Assembly (NCBI RefSeq): GCF_021155765.1
Contig: NC_060112.1
Span: forward strand, 25,944,001-26,008,000
Direction of reading: 5' to 3'
DNA from: Diprion similis
Lineage: Eukaryota; Arthropoda; Insecta; Hymenoptera; Diprionidae
Length of the DNA stretch: 64,000 nt
The position numbers and the translations under genes were made by a program. Shown here in pieces: positions 51,001 through 62,808 of the stretch. The notes under the pieces are model-generated. The model was not told the DNA's origin and searched no databases. It saw only the letters and a program-made list of their open reading frames with translations. How positions within the stretch are numbered: position 1 is the first letter of the stretch; each line of letters begins with the position of its first letter.

Positions 51001-54000
51001 CAGCTTTAGTTTGATTGACTAGGAAATATTTTTTATTCGCTGATTTTAGAGCGGGATTATATTTCTTCAAGCCGATAATTAATATATTATTTTTATTATT
51101 AATACCGTCGTTATTACTGTCAGTCAATTTGCGCAAGCTAGAATGATATAAAGATAGCGAGTTTAATTTGAAAGAGAGTAAAACTTGTCTCTGAAAATAA
51201 TCACCTCGACGAAAATGTTAAGGTATAATATTTTCGAATTAGGCGACATAATTCTCAAACGCAATCGATAAAGAAAAAAAAAGCAAAGAATAAAAGATAA
51301 ACATATGCATTTCTGATTGCATAATTAAAAAAATGCAATCCGTATATAATTTAGATAATTTAAATAATCAAAAATTATCAGATGCTGATTGATTATAGGT
51401 TAGGTAACGTAAATGATTATATGCGGGGGAAAAGTTTGATTAACGCTCGCGGGTAACGGATGAATATTTAGTCTGTTCGTTGGTTAAAATTTTTTAGTGC
51501 AGATGTTCGTGGGTGAGGAGGGTAAAAAAAAAAAAAAAAAAGATGGCGAGGCAGTAACAGGCGTGATTCTCTGCAGCAGCTCGAACCCTCGTAGCAAGAA
51601 TCCGCGTGCAAGAATAACTCAAGCAAACTGAAAAGGGGCCCGTTTTTTTCTGGACTCACGGAAGGGAGGATAAGTGGGTCTGGGGCAGTCTAACTCGTCC
51701 GAATTATCCAGAGGACAGTCGCGTTGTCCGTTGCACCGTTGGCCCAGGGGGATGCAGGGTCCGTTTTCGCACCGCCATTGCCAAGGCTGGCAATCCGTCA
51801 GGTTGCAATCCAGCTCGTCAGAGTTGTCCAGAGGACAGTCGCGTCGGCCGTTGCATCGCTGGTTGATCGAGATGCAGGGACCATTTTCGCACCGCCATTC
51901 GCTTTTCGAGCAAAGGATCTCGGAGGGATCTTTGAAGGGCGTTTCGTTTACAAGGGGAAGTTCCGGAGAATATTATATATATCCTGTCGTTTTGGTATTT
52001 CGAGATCGTCGGATCTTAAAATCGACCATCTGCCTACCTCACATCCACTAGTTCCATCCACCAATCCAATCATCAATCAATCATCTACCACTTTCCTATT
52101 CCAACCAATTTCTATTATGCACTTTAATAACTCTCGTCTAATTTTAAGCTTACCGCAGTTTTCTTCGTCGGAATAGTCACCGCAGTCGTCGTATCCGTTG
52201 CATCTAACTCCTTCGCTGACGCAGACGCGGTTTCTGCATTGGAATTCGCCCCGACTGCAACCTGGGGATTATTGAAAATCGAGGATTTAGCTGATCGGCT
52301 GAAACGATCGGGAATGTGACGTGACGGATCAACCGTCACAACGATTACGTTGACAGAACACAGAGATCCAAAATCTAATTACGATCCATATATATATATA
52401 TAGAAATTCTTGTTGCGATATACAGACATATACCTACTAGTTATAAAATATATGTTTAACGATCTAACATTTACGGTACGATGATAAACATGTTGTTACG
52501 TCATCGCCCGTGACCTTATTCTTTGGACGCACGCTAGTCTCTCTGGTGGAAAAGGAAACATTCTACAGCTGTTGAATGATTTGTACAAATTGTGAGAAAA
52601 TGTATAATAATTATGAAGCTACGTTCGCAAAGAATAACGTAGTGTGAGGTGTAGGCGGGGCGTATGAGGGCGGGTAAATTGACAATAAAGGGAAGAAAGA
52701 TTGGGTGGAATTTGCGAGAAAGAGAAATGGTCCAGTTTAATTTTTTATCTTTTTCTTTTCTTCTGCATCGTTCATAAGACACGCCCGTAAGGTACGAACT
52801 TCCAAAAAATGATATTCACACAATACTCTACAAACATCTAGATAATTCTCGTTCACGTTAACTAGATCCTATCGCGATACCATCGATTACTCTTACTGTA
52901 ACAATGATTGCCATTCATGTATTGAATCGGATGATGTTTAAACCGCGGTGGAAACAAATGCTCAGGGATCAATTTATCGTGAACGATTGGAGGAATTTGT
53001 GAAACGTATATACAATCAAAAAATCATTGGGGAGAAAACTAGATCGAGATTAAGATGCAAGGTTTGGTAAAGAGTCAAGGTGGAGTGGTTGAGATTTTTC
53101 ACACAGTAGCGAGGTTCGCTCGTTCGCCGTTAAATACCAATGTGTCATAAAATTGTAGTTCAGAGTTTCAGTAATTTTGGCAGTGACGAGCGGATCTCGC
53201 TATTCGTTCATCAAATGATATGCAGGGAAAATAGTCTAGCTACGATATTCATAGAACAGTGTATTAACGCATGTTACATATTGACTACGAATGTAACGGC
53301 GATACTGCAGGCAGAGATGCACTATCGATCAAACCGTCGAATGACCAGCCAATTAACCGACCAATTATTTGACGTTTATCGATCAATCAGTGATAAATTG
53401 GTACGTTGCATTGGTTTAGTTAGCCTGGAATACAATGTATACGAGGTACGCCGTTTATCGTTGGTTCCTTGGCTGAAGTACGTTTATAATCGTCTAATGA
53501 TGAAAAATTGCATTGCATGTAAAAGTCGATCAACTGGCTACGGAAAGTCAAGCGTATGATACCTTACAAACCTAAACATAAAACTTGTATATCTATATAT
53601 ATTCGACAGCTAACACCGACTGATATTGTGACAGGTAACGAGCTCTGTTCGTAAATTTGGCATTCCAGCTCGGCTCAAACTCACCCACCGATGCTCAACT
53701 CCATTCATTCTTCATCTATATTCTTTTTTTTTTACTGGGTCAACTTCTCCGTATACATATAAATCTGCGTGTAATAAGCGAATTTTTCGATATCCGATCG
53801 TTTTAGTTTAGTCTGATACCTCGTAACTTGAGGTCCAGAATCAGGTTATTGATATTTTTTTAATTGATCAAATTTTTTATCTCAAATTTGAGCCAAATAT
53901 ATGTGCAACTCAATTTATTGACGGAGCAAAAATAATTTCCTCCGATGTAAAATGCTAAAATTGGTTTTCATTTCAATGAAATCTTGATTCAGGAATGCGT

Positions 54001-57000
54001 TTGGGTCAGTTTGAGTTAAACCCGAATGCCGAGTTTTACTTGTAAGTGTAGGTGTGAGTAAGTGCCTGAGACCTTATTCTGAAATTTTATTACCTACTTG
54101 TGTTACAGCGAAACGGTATTAATAATAGAGCATAATATTTTTGGATTGGGTAATATATTTGCGTCCATTTTTCGTGTAACATAACCTTGCTGATTAAAAA
54201 GCAAAACGAGTATATACGTAATGAAACTTTCAATGGACCGAATTATCAGTTACCTATTCTGTGAACTGGTGAAAAATCGTCCACATAATATGAAAGGATT
54301 GCTAAAATCTGATATAATAAAAAATCCACAGTCTGGAAAGTTCCAGATAGAAACTATGGGATATTTGACTGGAATCACCTACGATTAAGAAATGCCGTTT
54401 ACGTTTCTAAAACAATGTGGAAAGTCTAAAAATAATAATAATCAAGTTCACGTGTTTGGAACAGCTGAAAATCAATTTCGAGGTTATGTTACTTCGGTAA
54501 AAAATAAAAAAAAAAATGGCGTGGATCCTGAAGTTACTGTCTAACCTAAAAACGTTTCACTGGAGTAAAAGTTCCAGCGTAACACGAGTGACAAAAGTTT
54601 CCGAATCAGGCCTCTGGGTGGTGATGGGTAATTGAAAGAGTGAATAAATGATCAGAGTCTGACTATGAAACGAGCCTGCCTGACCGAAGCAGTATTGTTC
54701 GTCGGTAAAATCACGACAGTCGTAGAAATGGTCGCAGTGGTGAGCCGCGGGGATGCAAGCACCGTCATCGCAAACAAAGTCACCCGCGGCACAACTCCTC
54801 GAAGATACGGGAACGGTCGCGAATGTCGTTCTCTCTGGCGGCCTCTCAGCAGAAGAGGTCTTATCCAAAGCTTCTACACCTAGAAGTAACCCAATCTGAA
54901 CCACAGTGTTATCCGTTCTTCGTTTTCGTTTCCCATCGTTCCTCCACATTTCCGGTTTACCGACAATTGCTCTTTCAATGCATCGCGATTCTTTGGTCGA
55001 AATATTCCTTATATGACTATGTTTTCGTTATTAGTAAATTACTACATAGATTCCATGAAAGACTCTGATTATTTCTTATTGTGTTACGATTATTTCCACG
55101 TAAAATTCTAAGAATAATTTAGAAATTGTGTAGCAAATTTTGGAGCGGAAAAATAGTAACTTTATCCAATTTCTTTGACGAATTTTACAAAGAAGTTTTT
55201 CATTTTTTCATTAATTTTTTTTCTTTGCTGATTGGAATTCTGAAAAAATCGAGAAAAAATCTTTGCCGAAATGTCTATAAAAACCGTGAAAGGGTTCGGA
55301 ATTACATGAAACTTGGGGGTGTAAATCGGAATAAAGTCAGAGATGATCACAGTTAATATAGAAGTTTTGTAATAATTATCGGACACTTGTTGAAAGTTGG
55401 TCATAAATATATTTCCACCACCGAAGATGTACGCGATAAAACGAGATAAAAAAAAAAAAAAAAGAAAAGTGGTTATCTCCGGCTGGTTGTTGACAGTGTT
55501 TGGGATACTTTTAAGATTCTATAGGTAATTAAATGTAACGCTTCTATAAGGTGTTCGTCTGTTTTATATTGATCTCTTGCTCTTGCCCATCTATGAATAC
55601 TTCGACGCAGACGTGCGGTGCTGACTAACAAGGAACTGTTTCGTATGCCCTTAGAATGAGGATTCGAACATTAATCTCTCCACGCTGTTTGAACTGCTAA
55701 TGAAAATCGATCGTGTCTGGATTTTAAAATCGCCAAACACATGATGGAATAGGACTTTAAAAAACAGCGTCTGTTTCAGCTGAATTAACCACCTTTATAA
55801 ATCCACATTACCAAGGCATTATTCGACAAAATTCCTCGTACAAATCTATGGGACAAGTGTTTCGTGAACGCGACAGATTAGGAGGTGAACTTACATGACC
55901 GAGTGTGTTAAAAAATTGCGAAAACGTCATGCCAAAATTATAAAACTCACGCTGTGTCGAACAGTTCTCTTCGTCGCTGGCATCCCTGCAGTCAGTAGCC
56001 CTGTTACATACGGCGGTACTCGGAATGCACTCTCCACTATTGCACTGGAATTCATCTCGTCGACAAGACACCGGACTCGGTCTTTCCGTTGGTGGCGGAA
56101 CGGGCTCTGCGTAAAGTCGAAAAACCGATTAGATTATCCGTCGCGCTTGTTTAGTTTCGCTGTTTCTCTACACAGCTGTAAATCATCCATTCTACATACA
56201 TACATAAATACATATAATACATTATATATATACATATATATACATCGCGCCCAGGGTGGCTCGTAACCATGACTTACGTTTAGCTGAACCGATTGTGAGG
56301 CAGTTAAATATGTCGCGAATAATACGGGGATATTGGATCGCTCGCTTTGGAGTAAAATTTGACGAAGCCACCCTGAGGTGAAAGCTCGTCTAAGTGAGCT
56401 TAATTTTTTTACGAGTGATGTGAAAAACGGTTTGGAAAATCTTACGGCAGTTAATCTCGTCACTTCCGTCGTGACAGTCCGTGTGCCCGTCGCATCGGAA
56501 TTTCTGATAAATGCAGTTTCCGTTTGCACACGGCCACTTGCCGGCAGGGCAGGCTAGAATTCAGAGAATCTGATGAAGTCTCCAAATCACACCGTAGCCC
56601 TACTTGGCATGAGATTTTGGCAAGAAAGATCAATGAGGATATGAACTCAGGTGACACGTACGATTAAACTCCTCACGTCGCAATATGCACGGCTAATCTA
56701 TCTCTGCATGAATTTGGACCAGCAATCGTTACTCGTGTTTTTTTTTTAATACTTTTCTTTCTTCTTTTGCCTGGACAAACGTGCCTCATGCGATGTGCGA
56801 TTTTACGCGTACGTGTCGTTAGATATTTCATGCAATTCCATTTGCGGTAATGGACGTAGATATTCACACGATATAAACAGACGTTTTTATGAGAAAAGGG
56901 GTATATGTACAGAAATATATATATAACAATAATAATAATAATATGTAACGTCACATCAGACGACTGATGTATAGGTGCATAGGTATATATATACCTACAA

Positions 57001-60000
57001 TTATATATATATATACACGATTAGCTGTAAGTGAAAATAAGTGAATAACAAGAGATAATATTTATATATATATATAGACACTTATACGTATAAAAGACGT
57101 AGAAAAAAATAGTTCAAAAATATATTAGTATACATGTAAATTTACGTAAACAGGCAACCTGTGCTGTAAGAGTAAAATAGACGAAAACGGTTAAGGCCAA
57201 AGTTCTCAGTGCAATTTTACCGAATGAAGATGATTTCGAGCGCTAATATTTCCACCTCAGAAAACGATTGTAGGAAAAAAAGCGTCTCTGTTCTTCATCT
57301 TTATTCAGTTTCAGTTTTGTTCAATGTTATCAACCATTTTCATACTCATTCGTTTTTAGGTTACATCATTAATAAGAACTCACTCTTCAGTCAAGTAAAA
57401 TTCATTCAAGTTAATGATCGTGGTAACTTCAAAGTTCACGTTAGACAGAAAGCATTCCGAAACAGTCAGTACCTACATGATCTAGGATACGCTTCTAGAG
57501 TATCGACGCAGCTACGGAATTGGGGTTAGACGGTATTGATAGACGCGGTTTAGTAAACGATGCAAAAGTTCGGCCGAATAGTACGGACGAGAGAACGTTA
57601 GAGAGTCAGCGAAGAGAGCGAAGGATGTAATTGTGTAGTAAACCACAAAACATACCGGCGGTAGAATAGTTACAGCGAGTAAAGGGAGGCAGCTCTTAAG
57701 GTGCTTATAAAGACGCGTTGTACATCTCGAAAACGCGGGGATGCAAAACTCCTATACCGCTCAAGTGATCAGAGTAAAACTTGGGCAGTTAATGCCTTAT
57801 TTTGGCAAAAAGTGCAGCGTATTTTTAATTTTTCAAAATTTGGAATAAAAATTTACAGATTGGTTACCACCCACAGAAATGGGCCAAATTTTCACAGTTG
57901 GACTGAATGGATCGACCTATCCGGCACAATGCCACTCGGCGGTGACGAAACACACATTTTGAGCCCAGTTTCATGAGATTTGATGGTGAAATGACGAAAT
58001 GGCAGCTGATCTGGTTTTCGCTTACGAAGTACACCGAAATCTCATTTTGGCGACATTTGTTACCGACATTACGCGCATGCCGGTAATGTATGCGTGTAAT
58101 GTCGGTAAAGAATTACCGGCATGCGTGAAAGGTCGGTAACAAATGTCGCCAAAATGAGATTTTGGTGTTCTTCGTAATCGAAAACCAGATCAGCTGCCAT
58201 TTCGTCATTTCACCATCAAATCTCATGGGACTGGGCTCAAAATGTGTGTTTGGTCACCGCCGAGTGGCATCATACGGTAGATTTCGATCCATTCAGTACA
58301 ACTGTGAAAATTTGGCCAATTTCTGTGTGTGCTAACCAATCTGTACATTTTTTTTCTGAATTTTGAAAAAATAAAAATATGCTCCACCTTTTGCCAAAAT
58401 AAGGCATCAACTGCACAAGTTTGACTCTGATCGCTTGAGCGGTATAGGAGTTTTGCATCCCCGCGTTTTCGAGGTGTACAACGCGTCTTTATAAGCACCT
58501 TAAAGGTATTACATGTATGTACATTGCAAGAGCCAGAAGACACTGATTGTGCGAGATAAAAATGCGAGCCAAACAACTGCAGGCAAAAGAAGCTAAAATT
58601 CAATTTCAACAATGATCATACGGCAGTTCCTCTCGTCGGATCCGTCGGGACAGTCGGGTACACCGTCGCAAAACTTATCCCCATCCAGACATACGCCGAT
58701 GTCGCATCTGAACTTTTCCGCCGGGCAGTCGAATACTACAATTGACAAGCAATTTAGTTTTAGCCGCCTAATCTTCGACCGGCAAATATTGCTCCGTTAT
58801 TCCAATCCCTGCCCTTCCATCTCGGATTACGGGTTTGATCGCAGTCGTGCTATGTTACACAGAATCGCGTGAGTGTTTTGACAAGTATTTGCGGATTTCG
58901 TAACGGTGTTGAAACTTTCAATGTTGGTCATTGTTAGCTGTTGGGAAACCTGTTTCAGGTGCAATTGTTGAGGGGATTTTTGAGTATCGATAGAAGTCGT
59001 ATTTTACTGTATATTTCTCTCTCCTGAACAATGAAATCGTTTGAAATTTTTGAACTATTTATGAGGTTGCAATTTTGCTTGAGCGGTTTTTGAGAGCAGT
59101 TCGGAACATCAATGGAAAGACTGCGGCTGGCTGCTGTGCAGCCAAACCCCATATTTTTTGTGTTTTCCATCAATTCTTCGAGCTTTGATCGAAGACCACA
59201 CAACCACGATGATAACCCCCGTAATTTTCCATATTGCTTGAGCGATTTCATCCTTGTGAAGATAAGAATTAGAGTGAAATATAGTAGGATGGATCTGTCG
59301 GTAACACGTAAAATGTAATCAGTAAAAAACTTTTGTTACATTCGCTAAGAGAGGAAATCTCCGAGAAATAAAAGAGTTGAATTTCTAAACTTTGAAATAT
59401 GTCTCGGGGATCAGCAGGTGTAACCGAAACCGTGTCGCTTCGAGGAACACCTTGCACCGTTCTGAATGGTAAACAGCGAATGAGGCAAAACTCTAGTCTA
59501 CAAGATTATTGGGTAATTGGATCAGCGGATCGTTAACATGTGTAACTGGATTACACGCGATTGAAAGAAGTTAGCGAAGAAGGTATTAAGTATAAAGTGG
59601 AGTTCGGAAATCCATAATCGTATATGTATAACACAAGGGACAGGGCTATCGGAAGATTGTGGATTTTAAAAAGACCCTGGCAGTAAACGCGTTGAAGGGG
59701 ACAAAAACACCCGGCAAAGCTCCAAACCGTTGTAAGAGAAAAGGGCAATTGGCGTACATATAGAGACACGTAACATCATCACTAGCAGAGTCTGAAAAAT
59801 AGACAGATAGAATGCAAGAGAACAAACTGATCGAAACAAGGTATAAAATGCGTGTAGAGTGGTAACCCTACTGAAAATGACCATGGAATGAACAATATGA
59901 TGTTATAACCGAAATCAACGTACAATTACAAGATTCGTCTTGCGAACCCAAGAAAACCGTGTAGAAAATCATGTAACGAACTACAAAAGCACGATGCATC

Positions 60001-62808
60001 GTCAAATATACTGGATCAAAAATCACGTACAGTTGATTAAATGATTTTTGGTCTAGTATCTAGGTTTTTTTTTTTTAAGATGGCAGACACTGTTGGACTC
60101 AGAGTCGCACTTGGGTTCGTAGTTGCGGTGCTACGGAAATCAAAACAGTCACATGGCGACACGAACACGGCAGGGCAGGGAAAGACGAAGCAAGCACGAT
60201 TAGCACTAGTTACCGCAGTCCAGCTCATCGGAGGCATCGACGCAGTTGGGAACGTCGTCGCACCTTTCGTTCTCCGGGATGCATTCCGAGCTTCCGCACT
60301 TCCATTGGTCCAGTGAGCATTTTCCTTTGCGCACAAACACAGACAAAGCTGACACAAAGCTCGGATTTACTAGGCGCCCTTGGCACCGGGTGAAAATCAC
60401 GGGAGAGACGGGAGAGACGGGAGAGTCGGGGCAACAGGTGGAAGTCTGGCATAAATTAGAGTGACACGTACGCGACTCCATTCCGGTGGAAAAATGTTTC
60501 TTCATACTTTCGAACAGATGTTTGGAAAACATGCGACGATTTATTTGCAAACTGGATGATTATATCTCAGTTTATTATCCGAGATTGCTCGCGGAGAGTT
60601 CCAACGGTTTTCCAAATTTTATAACAGACTGTACAGAAATTTTTTTCCTTCGATATTTTTGTATAAGAATATCAAAATTAGAACGTTTCTGGTTACTAAG
60701 ATCAAATATTCATTCAGAGAATAAGAAATACGAAAATTTAACCGACAGTTCAATCTAGAATTTTGACGTCCGATTTGTTACCGATATATTTCGTGCGTTG
60801 GGAACGAAGAACGAAAGCTTAGGGATGGGAGGTGGGAGCTTGAAGCTCTTACCGCAATCAGATTCGTCAGAGTCATCGTAGCAGTCGAAAACATCATCGC
60901 ACTTCCTACGAGCTTTGATGCACTGGCCATTCCGGCAGCGAAATTCGGTCTGCGGGTCGCATTCTCGTACTCCGATATCTGAGAATTCGAACCAGGAAAT
61001 ACTGACAAATACTCCCCATTTTTGAGGGTTCAAGAAGGCGTTCTATCTTACCGACTGTTATTGTAACTGTGAATTTAGAGTCAATAGAGTCGATAGAGCA
61101 CGCTGTTTTTGGGCCAGGTAGTATTTTCACATGCTAAGGACTTCTGTTCGGCGCAAGTAACATAACCTCCAAATTTCGTCAGAAATTTTAAATACTATTA
61201 TCGATATATGATCATGATTTGCGTCTTAACAAAATGAGTTTTCAGATATGAACAAGCATTTTTAATCGATCCCGAACCAAATCTTGCAAGGTTTTGTCAC
61301 TTGTAACTTTTCATCCCAAAGAAGTTTCATCGCGTTGTATTCCAACCAACACTTTATTCCATGGATGTTTTTCCAACCTGATAAGTTTTCATCGCGTTTC
61401 ATTACCAGTTTGCTTAGTCTTGAAAAAACCATGAATCCACGTTCAGGTTATGTTAAATACACCGAAAAGATGACGCAAGCGTGTGAGATACTACCTTGTC
61501 CAAAAATATTGAACTTTATCTGTTCTACCGCCGTTTTATTGCGATATTACGGACAATAGTCCAGAATAAGACCTCTGGGACTTTAGCCCAAGCGAAGATC
61601 AAGGACAAGCGGATGAGCTGAGAAGTTGAGTCGTTGTTTGGGCTTTTAGGTCCATTTGCTGATACAAGACTAACATATTCAGCATTGATGAATTCAGAAG
61701 TGATAGACAACGGCGCACCATCACCGCAATTCGGTATATTTGATCATTGGGGTGTAAACAGGGATATTCTATTTGGATTTTAACATCGAATTACGTTGGG
61801 ATTCGTTCAAGCGCTTTAGACACATAAAGCACAATTAGGCTGACATCAGTCACCACAAAGGTAATTGTAGGTTATACAAACCTTGGGAGAAGGAGGGATA
61901 ATTTCAGCTTATACGAATACCGCAAGAGTTAGCGTGACAACAATGAACTATCTTTACAAGCTGAAAACTTGGGTTAACGATTTACGTACTTGAGCAATAA
62001 ATTCTGATCTGAAATTAGCGGAATTAATTCGGTATATCACGTCTGTCGACGATAAACGAGAACACCCATTTTCAGTTAACATTTTTCGTCGTAGACGGAA
62101 TTATCATGCCCATAAAATTTCACCGTAAAAACATTTCGGTTCCTAAGTCACCATTATGATATATATTTTACATCTTGCGTGATGAATATATGGACACCAC
62201 ATTTTTCAACTTGAATCTACAGCAATTCTTACAAAATTTACAAATCTGATAATCAGAGTAAAAAAACCAATAGATCTATCACAATTGACACGTAAACTTG
62301 ACTAAAAAAAAAAATGATGTTCATATATTCACCGCATCAGATGTAAAATCTACGTTACCAAATTGTGAACTTGGGTATTCCCATTGTTTGATGATGTAAT
62401 TTAGAAGTTTTTAAAATTTTTCCTCCACAAATTCTTCAACGAAGAATCTAACAATGCGCGTTGTAGGAATGATTTCAGGGGCGAATGGCCGAAATGCTGT
62501 TAGGCAGTAGCTGCAGTGGACTTGTTAAGTCAGCGCAATGACACAATTAGTATATGTAAAGCAACGAGACACAAAAAGCATACTAGTAGTTTCGGTTTCG
62601 CCCTCAGGGATGGAGTTCCTCTCCGTGGTTCGGTCCAACCCTCCACTTCCGGGACGATTTCCGGCTCCAGTCACGTTTCCGGTCTTAGGTGGGCAGCCCT
62701 CCTCGTCGCTGTGGTCTAAGCAGTCGTTCCTCGAATCGCACCTGTACGTAGCGCTGATGCATTTACGATCCTTGACGCATTTGAATTCCGAACTGGTGCA
62801 GTTTCTCT
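29720..62808 (-). CDS. trol: Perlecan (basement membrane heparan sulfate proteoglycan core protein), 5' end outside window
   Basis: One large minus-strand gene. Coding exons, 5' to 3': 62808-62584, 60978-60853, 60324-60214, 58735-58622, 56553-56446, 56106-55951, 54834-54685, 52261-52154, 51929-51660, 50816-50763, 50520-50506, 48870-48643, 48436-48302, 48183-47935, 47836-46942, 46656-46535, 46440-46260, 46044-45834, 45493-45353, 45260-44961, 44831-44629, 44544-44319, 44176-43791, 43595-43298, 43187-42752, 42345-42206, 42099-41919, 41566-41294, 41199-40651, 40544-40133, 39629-39458, 39323-39053, 38934-38671, 38589-38326, 37448-37290, 36606-36334, 36036-35885, 35792-35485, 35375-34903, 34793-34628, 32118-31725, 31664-31277, 31160-30959, 30450-30100, then a last exon from 30005. 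Each junction is GT-AG and phase-compatible. The LDLa, laminin IV/EGF, Ig, LG/EGF order is that of perlecan, a secreted basement-membrane proteoglycan that binds growth factors and matrix proteins. Some exon ends (54834, 48870, 37290, 62584) rest on weaker sites. Confidence 0.93.
31229..31258. repeat. AAAT tetranucleotide microsatellite
   Basis: About seven uninterrupted AAAT (ATAA) units in the perlecan intron between LG3 and the preceding EGF exon. Confidence 0.9.
32119..34627. other. Large perlecan intron within LG2
   Basis: 2.5-kb intron with no supported exon. It contains an A-run (33111-33128), TA repeats (33256-33278) and repeat copy B at 33365-33949. CACCCTGT at 34448-34455 resembles a transposon end, but no partner is evident. 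Confidence 0.5.
33365..33949. repeat. Dispersed repeat, copy B
   Basis: Same-orientation homologue of 25755-26295, here inside the perlecan LG2 intron. Similarity stops at the identical 3' boundary, TTTGTTACTG; beyond it copy A enters perlecan exon-derived sequence, whereas copy B runs into unrelated intron sequence. Confidence 0.8.
35600..42345 (-). other. trol: Perlecan domain IV: about eleven Ig modules with one embedded LDLa
   Basis: Ig modules recognised by the paired cysteines, the Trp and the DxGxYxC signature: [10 protein letters not shown] (42.0 kb), [10 protein letters not shown] (41.4), [10 protein letters not shown] and [10 protein letters not shown] (both in the 549-nt exon 41199-40651), [10 protein letters not shown] (40.3), [10 protein letters not shown] (39.5), [10 protein letters not shown] (39.1), [10 protein letters not shown] (38.7), [10 protein letters not shown] (38.4), [10 protein letters not shown] (36.4) and [10 protein letters not shown] (35.75). 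The LDLa exon 37448-37290 ([16 protein letters not shown]) sits between the ninth and tenth Ig. The first Ig is introduced by a Pro/Thr-rich linker ([15 protein letters not shown]). Confidence 0.88.
42752..47500 (-). other. trol: Perlecan domain III: three laminin IV-A modules with laminin EGF-like modules
   Basis: Three laminin IV-A (laminin B) modules are visible: 47.4-46.5 kb ([17 protein letters not shown]), 45.26-44.54 kb ([17 protein letters not shown]) and 43.6-42.95 kb ([17 protein letters not shown]). Between and after them are laminin-type EGF modules with eight-cysteine spacing, for example [50 protein letters not shown] and [16 protein letters not shown]. The donor after ELIS at 44961 (AGT|GTAAGC) was preferred to a longer frame because the result aligns with the sister module ([13 protein letters not shown]). 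Three IV-A modules is the perlecan number. Confidence 0.9.
47500..48870 (-). other. trol: Perlecan Ig - three LDLa - Ig segment
   Basis: Exon 48870-48643 is an Ig module ([20 protein letters not shown]). Exon 48436-48302 is one LDLa ([11 protein letters not shown]). Exon 48183-47935 is two LDLa ([11 protein letters not shown] and [11 protein letters not shown]). The start of the long exon 47836-46942 is an Ig module ([21 protein letters not shown]). The acceptor at 48870 (ACGCTAG|GTCAAG) was chosen because an in-frame stop lies further upstream. Confidence 0.85.
48871..50505. other. Perlecan intron between linker microexon and first Ig
   Basis: 1.6 kb with no LDLa or Ig-like coding segment on the minus strand. 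Open frames on the + strand (for example 49348-49623) have no domain support. Confidence 0.5.
50506..50816 (-). other. trol: Perlecan linker exons including a 15-nt microexon
   Basis: Exon 50816-50763 (54 nt) encodes [17 protein letters not shown]. Exon 50520-50506 is only 15 nt and encodes PPPE plus split codons; it is flanked by GGCCAG and GTAAGA. Together they bridge the LDLa array to the first Ig module (GQEVVIQC). Both are phase 1 at each end, so either could be skipped without a frameshift. The evidence is the perfect phase fit and strong splice sites. Confidence 0.65.
52262..54684. other. Perlecan intron in the LDLa array
   Basis: 2.4 kb. TA repeat at 52388-52401. The + frame 53140-53559 lacks any family motif or start context; no additional LDLa exon found. 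Confidence 0.45.
56554..58621. other. Perlecan intron hosting the 800-bp foldback element
   Basis: 2.07 kb intron, AT- and TA-rich at 56880-57080. The right half is the foldback element described separately. No coding exon recognised. Confidence 0.5.
57696..58503. mobile_element. 800-bp foldback element with TTAA target duplications (piggyBac-type MITE)
   Basis: The element spans 57700-58499 between TTAA (57696-57699) and TTAA (58500-58503). It begins GGTGCTTATAAAGACGCG and ends with its exact complement, CGCGTCTTTATAAGCACC. The arms continue as near-complementary copies for about 390 bp each (for example GCGGGGATGCAAAACTCC against its complement at 58443-58463, and GACATTTGTTACCGACATTA near the centre). 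They meet at a short GC-alternating core near 58085-58110. TTAA duplications are the hallmark of piggyBac-superfamily insertion. No transposase frame is present, so movement would need a transposase elsewhere. The high arm identity suggests recent insertion. Confidence 0.88.
58736..60213. other. Perlecan intron in the LDLa array
   Basis: 1.5 kb with no LDLa-like coding on the minus strand and no repeat of note apart from a T-run at 60065-60076. Confidence 0.45.
60979..62583. other. Perlecan intron in the LDLa array
   Basis: 1.6 kb; no coding exon or structured repeat recognised. Confidence 0.45.

Larger units (their letters stand above)
51660..62808 (-). other. trol: Perlecan domain II: ten LDL-receptor class A modules
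   Basis: Exons 62808-62584, 60978-60853, 60324-60214, 58735-58622, 56553-56446, 56106-55951, 54834-54685 and 52261-52154 each carry one LDLa module, and 51929-51660 carries two. Each has six cysteines and an acidic calcium-binding end such as [44 protein letters not shown]. The 54.8-kb module has DFTDEQYC and is the most divergent. The 62.7-kb exon adds a Gly/Ser-Gly/Thr-rich tail ([10 protein letters not shown], then acidic TTER and EGE), a possible glycosaminoglycan attachment site. Every exon starts and ends in phase 1. Confidence 0.9.

Noticed and set aside
51674-52176. Long + strand frames over the perlecan LDLa exons
   Set aside because: They are antisense shadows of the real minus-strand LDLa exons.
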